From contig NZ_FQVT01000004.1 of NCBI RefSeq assembly GCF_900129445.1, positions 124,001 through 188,000 on the forward strand: 64,000 nucleotides of DNA. The letters run 5' to 3'. Shown piece after piece: positions 18,419 to 27,889 of this stretch (position 1 is its first letter; every line of letters starts with the position of its first letter). The position numbers were made by a program, and so were the translations under genes. A model generated the notes under the pieces. It worked only from the letters and a program-made list of their open reading frames with translations, did no database searches and had not been told where the DNA came from. The stretch comes from Salegentibacter echinorum. Its GTDB lineage: Bacteria; Bacteroidota; Bacteroidia; Flavobacteriales; Flavobacteriaceae.

Positions 18419-20692
18419 ATGAGAAATATTGTAATGTCAATTAGCCTATTTCTTCTGGCAGGAACATTCGTGCTACAGGCACAAACAAAAATTCCGGAAG
18501 TAGAAGAAATACTCAAAAAAATGACCTTAGAGGAAAAGATAGGTCAGTTAAACCTGGTTACTCCCGGGGGCGGTGTGGCTACCGGCTCGGTAGTGAGTGA
18601 AGGTGTGGAAACCAAAATTAAAGAAGGTAATGTTGGCGGTGTTTTTGGCGTTTCCAGCCCTGAAAAAGTGCGCCAGGCGCAGGAATTGGCCGTAAAAGAA
18701 TCCCGTTTGGGAATTCCTTTATTAATTGGATCTGATGTGATTCACGGGTACAAAACTACCTTTCCTATTCCCCTGGGACTTTCGTCCAGCTGGGATATGG
18801 ACCTCATTAAAGAAACGGCACAAATTGCCGCAAAAGAAGCAACTGCCGATGGGATTAACTGGAACTTTTCACCAATGGTTGATATAGCACGGGATCCTCG
18901 TTGGGGTAGAATAGCGGAAGGAGCAGGAGAAGATCCATATCTTGGTTCGCAAGTAGCCAGGGCCATGGTAGAAGGTTACCAGGGCAACGATTTTACAAAA
19001 CCCGCAACTATGCTGGCTACTGTGAAACACCTGGCTCTCTATGGAGCATCGGAGTCTGGGCGTGATTACAACTCGGTAGATATGAGTAAGCTAAAAATGT
19101 TTAACGAATATTTGCCACCTTATAAAGCCGCGGTAGATGCCGGTGTTGCCAGTGCGATGACCTCTTTTAACGATATTCACGGCGTGCCCGCCTCCGGTAA
19201 TAAATGGTTATTAACCGATCTATTGCGTGAGCGTTGGGGGTTTGAAGGTTTTGTAGTTTCAGATTATACTTCGGTAAATGAAATGATTGCCCACGGCCTG
19301 GGAGATTTACAGGATGTTTCAGCTTTAGCGATTAATGCGGGGCTGGATATGGATATGGTTGGGGAAGGTTTTCTAACTACATTGAAAAAATCTGTAGATG
19401 AAGGAAAGGTTTCTGAAGAACAGATTACCAGAGCAGCGCGAAGAATCCTTGAAGCAAAACATAAATTGGGGCTTTTAGACGATCCTTATTTATATTCAGA
19501 CGACAGCAGGCCCCAGAAAGATATTCTTTCCGAAGAAAATAAAGCAGTAGCCAGAAAAGCGGCAAGACGTTCTTTTGTTTTACTTAAAAAACATGAGAAC
19601 ACCCTACCCCTGGCCAAAGATGCTAAAATTGCTTTAGTGGGAGCTTTAGGCAACAATAAGAATAATATGCTGGGAACCTGGGCGCCAACCGGAAATCCAC
19701 AACTTTCCACGCCTATTTTAGAAGGAATGAAAAATGTGGCGCCAAATGCTAAAATTACGTATGCAAAAGGGGCTAACATTAGCAACGATACGGCATTCGC
19801 TAAAAAAATTAATGTGTTTGGCCCTCGTATTGAAATTTCAGATGAATCTCCCGAAGAATTACTAAAAGAAGCCATGGAGACTACAAGAGATGCCGATGTG
19901 ATTGTAGCAGTGGTTGGAGAAGCTTCTGAAATGAGTGGAGAGTCTGCCAACCGTACCAATCTTAGTATTCCAGACAGTCAGAAGAAGATGATCCGTGAAT
20001 TGGTAAAAACAGGAAAACCTGTGGTGTTAGTGTTAATGAGCGGAAGACCTTTAGTTATTTCTGAAGAAATGGATTTGCCGGTAAGTATTCTTCAGGTTTG
20101 GCATCCCGGTATTGAAGCCGGTAATGCTGTGGCCGATGTACTTTTTGGAGACTACAATCCCAGCGGAAAACTCACCGCTACCTGGCCTCGCAATGTAGGA
20201 CAAATTCCTATTTATTACAGGATGAAGACAACCGGAAGACCGTCTGCTTCTCCAGATGAATTTCAGAAATTTAAATCGAATTATTTAGATGTGGGAAATA
20301 GCCCTTTGTTGCCATTTGGATATGGTTTGAGCTACACCGAATTTGAATATGGAGAAACCACGCTAAGCGCCGATAGTATGAATGAAAACGGAAGTATAAC
20401 CGTGACTACTACTATTAGCAATACCGGCGATTATGATGGAGAAGAAGTGGTACAATTGTACATTCACGACAAAGTGCGAAGTATCACTCCGCCCATGAAG
20501 GAATTGAAAGCGTTTAAGAAAATAATGCTGAAAAAAGGCGAGTCTAAAGAAGTGACTTTCCAGCTAACGGCCGAAGAACTTAAATTTTATAACGCAGATT
20601 TGGAATATGTATTAGAACCCGGGGAATTTGAAGTATTTGTAGCCGGAAGTTCAGATCACGAGTTTACCAATACGTTTTCGGTAACCGAATAA
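18419..20692 (+). CDS. bglX: GH3 beta-glucosidase, periplasmic
   Basis: 757 residues, usual length for BglX-type GH3. Signal peptide ending VLQAQ. GH3 N-terminal TIM barrel (LTLEEKIGQLNL-like start, PMVDIARDPRWGRIAEGAGED, KHLALYGA) with nucleophile Asp282 in FVVSDYTS. The C-terminal alpha/beta sandwich holds the candidate acid/base in EMSGESANRTNL, and an FN3-like domain closes the protein (EVVQLYIHDKVRSI to the end). It hydrolyses non-reducing beta-glucosyl units. Next to a GH144 protein its likely substrates are beta-1,2-gluco-oligosaccharides such as sophorose (inference). It is the last gene of the operon, followed by a strong terminator. Confidence 0.92.
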   Translation: MRNIVMSISLFLLAGTFVLQAQTKIPEVEEILKKMTLEEKIGQLNLVTPGGGVATGSVVSEGVETKIKEGNVGGVFGVSSPEKVRQAQELAVKESRLGIPLLIGSDVIHGYKTTFPIPLGLSSSWDMDLIKETAQIAAKEATADGINWNFSPMVDIARDPRWGRIAEGAGEDPYLGSQVARAMVEGYQGNDFTKPATMLATVKHLALYGASESGRDYNSVDMSKLKMFNEYLPPYKAAVDAGVASAMTSFNDIHGVPASGNKWLLTDLLRERWGFEGFVVSDYTSVNEMIAHGLGDLQDVSALAINAGLDMDMVGEGFLTTLKKSVDEGKVSEEQITRAARRILEAKHKLGLLDDPYLYSDDSRPQKDILSEENKAVARKAARRSFVLLKKHENTLPLAKDAKIALVGALGNNKNNMLGTWAPTGNPQLSTPILEGMKNVAPNAKITYAKGANISNDTAFAKKINVFGPRIEISDESPEELLKEAMETTRDADVIVAVVGEASEMSGESANRTNLSIPDSQKKMIRELVKTGKPVVLVLMSGRPLVISEEMDLPVSILQVWHPGIEAGNAVADVLFGDYNPSGKLTATWPRNVGQIPIYYRMKTTGRPSASPDEFQKFKSNYLDVGNSPLLPFGYGLSYTEFEYGETTLSADSMNENGSITVTTTISNTGDYDGEEVVQLYIHDKVRSITPPMKELKAFKKIMLKKGESKEVTFQLTAEELKFYNADLEYVLEPGEFEVFVAGSSDHEFTNTFSVTE

Positions 20693-20735
20693 AACCGCAT
20701 AATAGAGTATAGAAATTTCTTTTATTGATTTTTTA

Positions 20736-20773
20736 AAACCGTTGAGTTATTTATTAGCTCAGCGGTTTTTTTT
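20736..20773 (+). terminator. Rho-independent terminator after GH3 gene
   Basis: Stem AAACCGTTGAG / CTCAGCGGTTT (11 bp, one G-T pair), 11-nt loop, then eight T residues. It marks the end of the glucan utilisation operon. Confidence 0.88.
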
Positions 20774-21079
20774 GTGAAATGTCTTTGTTTCTTTTAGACA
20801 GCTACAAAAATGGGCGATATTGAATTAATGCATTGAAGTTTAAAGAGTAAGAAAAGTTGCCACGAATACACAAATATTTAGTGTTTTAAAGGCTTTTAGC
20901 TTTAAAAAAATGATCCACGCCGATTAAATTTATCTGTTTTTCTTTACAACACTAAGCGCTGCTCCCATCCTTGAAATCGAAAACTTTTTGAGTCAATATT
21001 AAGTTTCGACCTGCGCTAAATTGAACATACGCCCTATTTTTAAACTTTGGTATATGCAAATAAAATTAATGTCTAGAAA
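20774..21079. other. Gene-free interval with decayed repeat-like sequence
   Basis: No reading frame is supported. The part at about 20868-20955 (CCACGAATACACAAATATTT then a later ACACTAAGC) resembles the interval at about 61970-62050, which has a similar start, CACGAATATTT, and the same AACACTAAG end. Both look like worn copies of a dispersed intergenic sequence. Confidence 0.35.
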
Positions 21080-21979
21080 TTATTTCCAAACTTCTACCTG
21101 TAATTTTTCTTCATTAAGAAAAACCGAATTAAAGAAATCGAATACTTCAGATAAATAGTCAAAAGGCATCCCGGAATGTTCGTGTTTTCCGCCTTCAAAA
21201 CTATAAAGCATATAAGAGGTATTCAATTCTTTTAATTTTTCAGTAATTGTTTTGGCACCATCCAACATAATATAGCCTGGTTGTTTGCGGTTGCACCAGT
21301 GATGAGGAGCGGTTCCATAAGGTACCAGATTATCTTCGGTTCCGTGGAAAAAGACCCCTGGAATGGCATTTTCTTCGTTAATATACCTTGCATCCACCAA
21401 TGCGCCGGCCAGGGAGAAAACCCCAGCGAAATCAAAATTTTGGTATCGTGAGACATCGCTAAACATTAAACGTTCGTTGTAAACTGCATTTAGCACAGCT
21501 TCTGCACCAGCACTACTTCCGCCAACGATAACTTTAGATGGGTCTATACGATACGTGTCTTTTTGCTGAACCATATAATTTACAGCATCCATAAAATCTT
21601 CTGCAGCCAGTTGAAAAGTTTCCATTTTTCCTTCAGCTTTATAATCGCAACCAAAAGATTTGCCTTTTCGGGTAAGACGATAGGAAATTTGCACGGCAAC
21701 ATAGCCTTTTCTGGCTGCTGCTTTGGCAAAATTAACTTCGTTGGGATTGGTGCGCGTACCACCTGCAAAGCCCCCGCCGTGCATAAAAATGATTATCGGA
21801 CGGTTTTGCATGGTGTCTTTTGCCGGTTGATAGATATCGAGTTTTAAATCTACGCCATCTTTTGTTGCATAGGTTTGGGTTTCGATGTTTTGTAGCTGAA
21901 AAATATCTTGCGTAAATCGACTCTGTGCTGACCCTGAAACACTTATAAATAACAATAGGATAAAGAGAAGCTTTTTCAT
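21080..21979 (-). CDS. Secreted alpha/beta-hydrolase (BD-FAE-like / carboxylesterase)
   Basis: 299 residues. Signal peptide ending SGSAQ. HGGG oxyanion motif (FMHGGGFAGG near residue 65), nucleophile elbow GGSSAGAEAV, Asp in HGTEDNLVPYG and His in GGKHEHSG near the C-terminus form a complete triad. The fold matches the HSL/BD-FAE-like carboxylesterases that often deacylate plant or algal polysaccharides. It is transcribed toward the glucan locus from the opposite strand and is not part of that operon. Substrate unknown; an esterase for acetylated or feruloylated sugar is a reasonable guess. Confidence 0.85.
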   Translation of the reverse strand: MKKLLFILLLFISVSGSAQSRFTQDIFQLQNIETQTYATKDGVDLKLDIYQPAKDTMQNRPIIIFMHGGGFAGGTRTNPNEVNFAKAAARKGYVAVQISYRLTRKGKSFGCDYKAEGKMETFQLAAEDFMDAVNYMVQQKDTYRIDPSKVIVGGSSAGAEAVLNAVYNERLMFSDVSRYQNFDFAGVFSLAGALVDARYINEENAIPGVFFHGTEDNLVPYGTAPHHWCNRKQPGYIMLDGAKTITEKLKELNTSYMLYSFEGGKHEHSGMPFDYLSEVFDFFNSVFLNEEKLQVEVWK

Positions 21980-22110
21980 AAATAATGGTTTTAATAATTT
22001 TCAAGTTACTTAATTTTGAAGCAGGAATTAGTGCTAAAATTAATTTTAAAATTTTATCTTCGCTGCTGAAATTGATTTTCTGTACAATCAGAAATAAATA
22101 GGAAAAGAGT

Positions 22111-22560
22111 ATGAGTCTACAAGATAAGGTAATGACAGAGATGAAGGTGGCGATGAAAGCTAAAGATCGCGAAAAGCTGGAAGCTTTAAGATCTGTAAAA
22201 AGTGCTATTTTGTTGGCAAATACCGAGAGTTCTGCAAAAGACGGGCTTACCGAAGAAGAGGAATTAAAGCTTTTACAAAAACTTGTAAAACAGCGTAAAG
22301 AAAGCGCGGTTATCTATAGGGAACAGGGCAGGGAAGACCTGGCAGAACCCGAAGAAAAACAAGCTAAGGTAATTGAAACTTTTCTCCCCGAACAATTAAG
22401 TGAAGCTGAGATTGAAGCAAAAGTTGATGAGATAATTGCTAAAACCGGTGCTAGCGGAATGAAAGATATGGGAAAAGTGATGGGAATCGCTTCCTCTGAA
22501 CTAACCGGCAAAGCTGACGGAAAAACAATTTCGGCAATAGTTAAAAAGAAGTTAAGTTAG
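22111..22560 (+). CDS. GatB/YqeY domain-containing protein
   Basis: 149 residues, the full length of the stand-alone YqeY family. N-terminal MSLQDKVMTEMKVAMKAKD, central EEEELKLLQKLVKQRKESA and C-terminal MGKVMGIASSELTGKADGKTIS are family hallmarks. The domain is the tRNA-binding tail of GatB amidotransferase subunits; the stand-alone protein is thought to have a tRNA-related role but its function is not established. It lies 63 bp before a tRNA-Arg gene. No signal peptide, so cytoplasmic. Confidence 0.92.
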   Translation: MSLQDKVMTEMKVAMKAKDREKLEALRSVKSAILLANTESSAKDGLTEEEELKLLQKLVKQRKESAVIYREQGREDLAEPEEKQAKVIETFLPEQLSEAEIEAKVDEIIAKTGASGMKDMGKVMGIASSELTGKADGKTISAIVKKKLS

Positions 22561-22622
22561 CAGTGAATTATAAAAAGTCATCGCGGTCACGAATTATTCG
22601 TAATTTTTGACAACTGAATACC

Positions 22623-22696
22623 GGCCCCGTGGCGCAACTGAATAGCGCATCAGATTTCGGCTCTGAGGGTTGCAGGTTTGAATCCTGCCGGGGTCA
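22623..22696 (+). tRNA. tRNA-Arg (anticodon TCG)
   Basis: A full cloverleaf can be drawn. The acceptor stem GGCCCCG pairs with CGGGGTC (one G-T pair). The D arm is GCGC/GCGC, the anticodon stem TCAGA/TCTGA has loop TTTCGGC with anticodon TCG, and the T arm is GCAGG/CCTGC with loop TTTGAAT. Discriminator A. The CCA end is not encoded. A terminator follows directly. No integrase or flanking repeat suggests it is used as an attachment site here. Confidence 0.95.
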
Positions 22697-22703
22697 CTTA
22701 AAA

Positions 22704-22741
22704 AAAACGCAATTTGCTTTAAAATAGTGGGTTGCGTTTTT
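22704..22741 (+). terminator. Terminator after tRNA-Arg
   Basis: AAAACGCAA (22704-22712) pairs with TTGCGTTTT (22732-22740) around a 19-nt loop, ending in T residues. It starts 7 bp after the tRNA. Confidence 0.75.
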
Positions 22742-23045
22742 GTGTTTTAAGAGGTTAGTTCTTGTGTAGTCCACATTTTTATACTTAATACCAGTTTTTT
22801 GTATAGATCTATAAAATAAATGTCTTGTTTTCTGAGGTTCAAAGTGATAGCTGTTTTTACTCGTAAAAGGAATTATATGTAAGCAAAATTGAATGTAATA
22901 CTAGTTTGAATCTTCTTTTGAAAAATCAATTGAATTGATGGGTTTTAAATAATCGCCAGCTAGATTTCATAACTACTTCTCTACTATTTTATGAACATTC
23001 TGGAAAGATTAAAACTTTTTAAATTCTATAATAGAATTATAGAAT
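22742..23045. other. Gene-free AT-rich interval
   Basis: About 300 bp between the tRNA terminator and the 3' end of the broken fucosidase. No reading frame, repeat or clear hairpin seen. Confidence 0.5.
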
Positions 23046-24535
23046 TTATTTAGAAATCTTAAATGCATAGCCATAGGTAGCTTCTGGTTTTAATCCATCA
23101 CTGGGGAATTCTGGTAATTCAATAACTATATCCTCGCCATCTTGAGACCATTTTAAACTTTCTCCAGTATGCAGAAAGTTTACTTTAGCATTTGGTTTGG
23201 GTTTAAAACTTTTAATACGAAGTTTCTTTCCCGGCCATTTAGGGGTTATAGCGAAATATGCTTCCTTATTTTGAGTAAAGAATATTTCTTTTACTGCCTG
23301 ACCTTTTTTTGGTTTTAGAGTTTGTCGAATAATATAATCTCCTCCAAGGTAGTGTTCGTTAGATTTAAACTCTTTGCTGCCATTAGACCATTGGAAAGAT
23401 CCTTTCCAGGGCCTCGTTTTGAAAATAGCTTCTCCGTTTACGTCTAACCATTTACCCATTTGCAACAATCTTTCCTGCATAATAGGAGGTATTTTTCCCC
23501 GGGCATCGGGACCAATATTAAGTAATAGGTTCCCGCCAGTAGATACAATGTTAACCAGCATAAGTACTAAAGCCTGTGGCGAGTTATAATCCTGACTATC
23601 TTCATTTTGGTTATATCCAAAGGAAAAACCCATGCCACGAGTTTCTTCCCAGGGTCGGTCAAATTCTGGAGCTTCAGCTTCATATTCGGTAGTAAAGTAA
23701 CCACCGTGATTTTTCCTAACGTTTTTGCCCCACCTATCGTTAACTACGATCGATTCTTTTACCTTAGATTCATTGAAAAGCCAGGCCAGAAGTTTTTTCG
23801 ACTTCCATTGCGCTGCAGTTAGATCCCACTCTCCATCGCCCCATAGCAAGTCCGGCTCATAGGTTTGCACTAAATCTTTAACCTGAGGCAAGAAATGTTC
23901 CTCAACAAAACGTTCTTTATCGTTTTGCCACCAGGGATGATACCACTCATATAAAGAATAATAAACCCCCATTTTTAAACCAGCCGATTTTCGGATTGTG
24001 ATAATTCTCCCACCAAGTCTTTTTTTGCACCTACTTCCATACTATTCCAGGGAAACCCTCTATCGTTGGCCTCTTTGCTAGGCCATAAGGTAAAGCCGTC
24101 GTGATGTTTGGAAGTTAGAACGACATACCGGGCTCCAGCTTTTTTGAATAAGGAGGTCCACTCATCAGCATCAAATAGATCGGCTTTAAACTTTTTTCCA
24201 AAATCATAATAGCTAAAATCTTCCCCATATGTTTTATTATGATAATTGTACACTTCTTTCCCTGTGAAACTTCCGTTACCAAAAAGTGTTTTTTCTTGCA
24301 GCCAGTATTGGTACCATTCCGAATAGGTGCCCTTAGGTGACCAGGCCGGTACTGAGTATGGTCCCCAGTGAATAAAAATACCGAATTTCGCATCTTGAAA
24401 CCAGTCGGCAACTGGTCTGGAATCTAAGGATTTCCAGGTTGGTTTATAATGCTCTTGCGCCTGTACAGAAATCATACAGACGCTCAAACAGGCTAATAAA
24501 TATACTAATACCTTTCTTTTCTTAATTTCTATCAT
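23046..24535 (-). pseudogene. GH29 alpha-L-fucosidase disrupted by a frameshift
   Basis: Two adjacent minus-strand frames together make one GH29 protein of about 495 residues. The first (24535 to 23975) has a signal peptide, FGIFIHWGPYSVPAWSP and SKHHDGFTLWPS. The second (up to 23972) continues with MGVYYSLYEWYHPWW and carries the nucleophile motif DLLWGDGEWD. Near 23988-23996 the coding strand reads TCCGAAAATCGGCTGG: frame one gives SENRLV and a stop, while the shifted frame reads RKSAGLKMGVYYS, the expected continuation. A single missing base (for example one C in a TCCC run) explains it. The stretch after the break is otherwise intact, so the mutation is recent or a sequencing error. If real, GH29 activity is lost from the locus. 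Confidence 0.85.
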
Positions 24536-24905
24536 CCTTAACTTTTTTACGACCTACATTTTAGAGAGTGAGGTAATCTGAATTAAACTGGTTTATGTAG
24601 AATTTATTAAAACACCGATGCTAAACCCTTTTAATTTATAGTTGGCATATCGGCCGACCTTTTGTGTCTCAGTACTTGCAATTAGAAATTAAAAGGATCG
24701 GAAAACAGCTTAAAATTAGTTGAAAAACAGGTGGGATTCCAGTTTATATTTTGCAAAGACTAATACTTTTTTAACTTATATACGGTTTGCGGTATGTGTT
24801 ATTAGTCATCTATTTCCTTACAACCCAAAAGGTTTAATGAAAAAAGCATACTGTACCGTAACCTATAAAGCAGGAGAAGAATACTTGAACAAAACAAAAA
24901 GCATA

Positions 24906-24940
24906 GCAAAAAAAGTATCATTGTTAGTTAATATTAAGGT
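24906..24940 (+). repeat. 35-bp repeat, copy 1 (partner at 46995-47029)
   Basis: Starts GCAAAAAAAGTATCA; 30 of 35 bases match the second copy. Read in the frame AKKVSLLV-N-IKV, four of the five differences are silent and the fifth changes Asn to Lys, so this may be a relic of a once-coding segment. Both copies lie several hundred base pairs upstream of fucose-related genes. Confidence 0.6.
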
Positions 24941-25240
24941 ATATATTATCTAAATATTAACATAATTTGGCAGGTCGATTCTAAAAAATAGAAAGAACGC
25001 TTTCATTTCAGTAAGAATTCTTTACAGGATTTAGAAAGATAAACCATTAATCTATTTTCCTGTTATCTCGTATTCATCAGGAAATAGTCGTAGTCTAAAT
25101 TTTAAGGATTAATTCGTTAAAAGAGGAGTGGTTTGCTATTAGGTAGGCGAGTGGCGTAATAATAAATGAAATTGTAATAGTAAGTCTTGTAGAGCTGAGA
25201 AAGATACAAAGTTTAAAATCAACAATATTATTGGGAGATT

Positions 25241-25263
25241 AACTTTGTTATTTTGACAAAGTT
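25241..25263. promoter_or_regulatory. Perfect inverted repeat upstream of GH95 gene
   Basis: AACTTTGT (25241-25248), 7-bp spacer, ACAAAGTT (25256-25263). A TAACTTTG box (25240-25247), a perfect match to the TAnnTTTG -7 consensus, overlaps the left arm, but no -33 TTG sits at the right distance. It is about 260 bp before the GH95 ATG. Could be an operator or an RNA hairpin. Confidence 0.4.
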
Positions 25264-25522
25264 ATTTCTAATAGCTATAAAACCAACTAGAGGAATGGGG
25301 TTCGCTCAATGTAATTTAGAGTAGAGCGTTAAATTAAATCTTAGATATGAAAAGAATCATAGTGTTTGTCCAGGTACTTAATACTGCTAGAGCTCAACAA
25401 GCTTATGCTTTTCCGATAAAGGGTTGAGTGAACAGTTTTAATCTATATTCGTGATGGAGGTATCTAAAACCAAAAAACTATAAGTTATGGTTGAAATATT
25501 TAAGAAAAAATAAAACATTAAA

Positions 25523-27889
25523 ATGAAATTGAATTACAAAGCACTTCTACTGTTAATTTTCTTACCGTTAATTACTTTTTCCCAGGAAAAGAAGAAAACC
25601 GACAATGAACTTTGGTATGCACAACCGGCAACAGAATGGATGCAGGCTTTACCCGTTGGAAACGGTCGCCTGGGAGCTATGGTATTTGGCGATCCAAACC
25701 ATGAGCGTATTCAGCTTAACGAGGATTCCATGTGGGCTGGAGCACCGCATTGGGACGATGCCAAAGGTAGTCCCGAAGACCTTGCGCAAATAAGAAAACT
25801 ATTGAAGCAAGGTAAAAACCATTTAGTAGATAGCCTAATCGTCGAGCAATTCTCCTATAAAGGTACTGTACGTTCGCACCAGACCTTGGGAGACCTTTAT
25901 ATAGATTTCGATAGGGAAAAACAGGTGGAAAACTATACGCGGTCTTTAAGTCTGGATGATGCCCTGGCGAGCGTGAATTATACGTCTAATGGTTATGCTT
26001 ATTCTCAAAAAGTATTTGCGTCCAAACCCGATGATGTTTTGGTTATTGAGCTGAATACCGAGTCGCCCAAAGGAATGGATTTTACACTGCGGTTAGATCG
26101 GCCCGACGATACCGGGCGAAAGACGGTGAAGCTTTCCAATCCTTCCAATACCGAAATAAGTATGCAGGGCACAGTCACCCAATTCGGCGGGAAGAAGTTT
26201 TCAAAACCTTTTCCAATAGATCATGGTGTAAAGTTCGAGACCCGGATTAAGGTTAAACACGAAGCGGGAACAATGACGGCCAAAGATGGCAAACTAATCC
26301 TAAACGACGTAAAGAAGGCTACTATATATCTTGTGGGAAGCACCTCGTTTTATCACGATAAGAATTATGTAACAGAGAATAACAAAACACTTTCTAAAAT
26401 AGTTAATACCTCTTTTCAAGAACTATTGGAAAGGCATAAAAAAGATTATCAGAAATTATATAAACGGGTAGATTTCAGTTTAGGCGGAAAAGCAATGGAT
26501 AGTCTTCCAATAGATGCCAGGTTGGAAAGGTTTCGGAGCGGTAAAGAGGATCCTGATCTTGCCGCCAAATTATTTCAATACGGAAGATACTTATTGATTT
26601 CCTCCTCCAGGCCTGGAACCAATCCCGCGAACCTACAGGGAATTTGGAATGAACATATAGAAGCCCCCTGGAACGCCGACTATCACTTGAATATCAACCT
26701 GCAAATGAATTATTGGCCTGCAGATGTTACCAACTTAAGTGAATTGAACCAGCCTTTTTTCGGTTTGATGGACAGGGTTTTTGAACGTGGAAGAATAACT
26801 GCAAAGAAACAATATGGTATAGATAGAGGAACCATGGCGCACCAGACCACAGATTTATGGGCAACAGCTTTTATGAGGGCCGAACAGGCCTATTGGGGTT
26901 CCTGGATACACGGGGGTGGCTGGGCGGGCCAACATTATTGGGAGCATTACCGGTTTACAAAGGATGAGGAATTTCTGAAAAACAGGGCATACCCAACCTT
27001 AAAAGCCCTATCTCAATTTTATCTGGACTGGTTGGTATGGGACGAAAAAAGTAAATCCTGGGTTTCTACTCCGGAAACCTCTCCGGAAAATTCTTATTTC
27101 GCAGAAGATGGAAAACCGGCCGCAGTTTCTTTTGGCAGCGCAATGGGGCATCAAATTATTGCCGAGGTCTTTGACAATACCCTGGAAGCAGCTAGAATTT
27201 TGAATATTAAGGACAACTTTACCCAGGAAGTTTTGAAGAAGCGTAAAGATTTGCATCCTGGGGTTGCTGTAGGAGACGATGGGCGTATCCTGGAATGGAA
27301 CGAACCATATGAGGAGCCAGAGAAAGGTCATCGGCATATGTCACATTTATATGCACTGCATCCCGGAGACGCGATTACGGCAGCCGACCCCGAGGTTTTT
27401 GAGGCGGCACAAAAGACCATCGATTTTCGACTTGAACACGGTGGAGCAGGAACAGGATGGAGTCGTGCCTGGATGATCAATTTCAATGCGCGATTGTTAG
27501 ATTCGGTTGCTGCTACTAAAAATATTAGGAAATTTCTGGAAATCTCAATAGCAGATAATCTTTTCGATGAGCATCCACCCTTTCAAATTGATGGTAATTT
27601 CGGTTTTACAGCTGGAGTTGCAGAATTATTACTACAGTCTCATGAAGCTTTTTTGCGATTGCTTCCGGCTTTGCCGAGTACCTGGAAAGATGGAAAAATC
27701 ACCGGATTGAAGGCGCGAGGAAATGTGGAAGTAGCTATGGAATGGAAAGATGGAGAATTAGTGAAATTAGGTCTGCAATCACCAGAAACGAAATCTATTA
27801 AACTAAAATATCAAAATAAGAAAATAGAAGTTGAACTACCCGCTGGCAAAAAAGTTTGGTTTGATGGCGGTTTAAAAGAAGTTAAATAA
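25523..27889 (+). CDS. GH95 alpha-L-fucosidase (or alpha-L-galactosidase)
   Basis: 788 residues, full length for GH95. Signal peptide ending ITFSQ. N-terminal beta-sandwich with ALPVGNGRLGAMVFG and QLNEDSMWAG, linker, (alpha/alpha)6 catalytic barrel, C-terminal domain. Catalytic positions known from the bifidobacterial 1,2-alpha-L-fucosidase are visible: Asn390 and Asn392 in LNINLQMNYW, an acid in PETSPEN (Glu518 or Glu522), and Asp690 in QIDGNFGF. Inverting enzyme that releases terminal fucose, usually alpha-1,2-linked. Periplasmic, and probably the working fucosidase given that the neighbouring GH29 is frameshifted. Confidence 0.93.
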   Translation: MKLNYKALLLLIFLPLITFSQEKKKTDNELWYAQPATEWMQALPVGNGRLGAMVFGDPNHERIQLNEDSMWAGAPHWDDAKGSPEDLAQIRKLLKQGKNHLVDSLIVEQFSYKGTVRSHQTLGDLYIDFDREKQVENYTRSLSLDDALASVNYTSNGYAYSQKVFASKPDDVLVIELNTESPKGMDFTLRLDRPDDTGRKTVKLSNPSNTEISMQGTVTQFGGKKFSKPFPIDHGVKFETRIKVKHEAGTMTAKDGKLILNDVKKATIYLVGSTSFYHDKNYVTENNKTLSKIVNTSFQELLERHKKDYQKLYKRVDFSLGGKAMDSLPIDARLERFRSGKEDPDLAAKLFQYGRYLLISSSRPGTNPANLQGIWNEHIEAPWNADYHLNINLQMNYWPADVTNLSELNQPFFGLMDRVFERGRITAKKQYGIDRGTMAHQTTDLWATAFMRAEQAYWGSWIHGGGWAGQHYWEHYRFTKDEEFLKNRAYPTLKALSQFYLDWLVWDEKSKSWVSTPETSPENSYFAEDGKPAAVSFGSAMGHQIIAEVFDNTLEAARILNIKDNFTQEVLKKRKDLHPGVAVGDDGRILEWNEPYEEPEKGHRHMSHLYALHPGDAITAADPEVFEAAQKTIDFRLEHGGAGTGWSRAWMINFNARLLDSVAATKNIRKFLEISIADNLFDEHPPFQIDGNFGFTAGVAELLLQSHEAFLRLLPALPSTWKDGKITGLKARGNVEVAMEWKDGELVKLGLQSPETKSIKLKYQNKKIEVELPAGKKVWFDGGLKEVK

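Larger units (their letters stand above)
24536..25522. other. Long intergenic region between fucosidase genes
   Basis: Nearly 1 kb without a supported gene. A 77-codon open frame at 24720-24953 has no recognisable domain and no orderly start context. The region holds a 35-bp segment (24906-24940) repeated upstream of the fucose operon at 46995-47029, and a perfect inverted repeat at 25241-25263. It must contain the promoters of both the GH29 gene (minus) and the GH95 gene (plus), but no complete -33/-7 pair is convincing. Confidence 0.5.

Noticed and set aside
22623-22696. tRNA-Arg as an attachment site of an integrated element
   Set aside because: No integrase gene, no direct repeat of the tRNA 3' end nearby and no phage or plasmid genes in the window.
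24720-24953. 77-codon open frame between GH29 and GH95 genes
   Set aside because: No recognisable domain, poor start context and unusual composition; its 3' part is the 35-bp repeat. It looks like a chance frame or relic, so I listed only the repeat.
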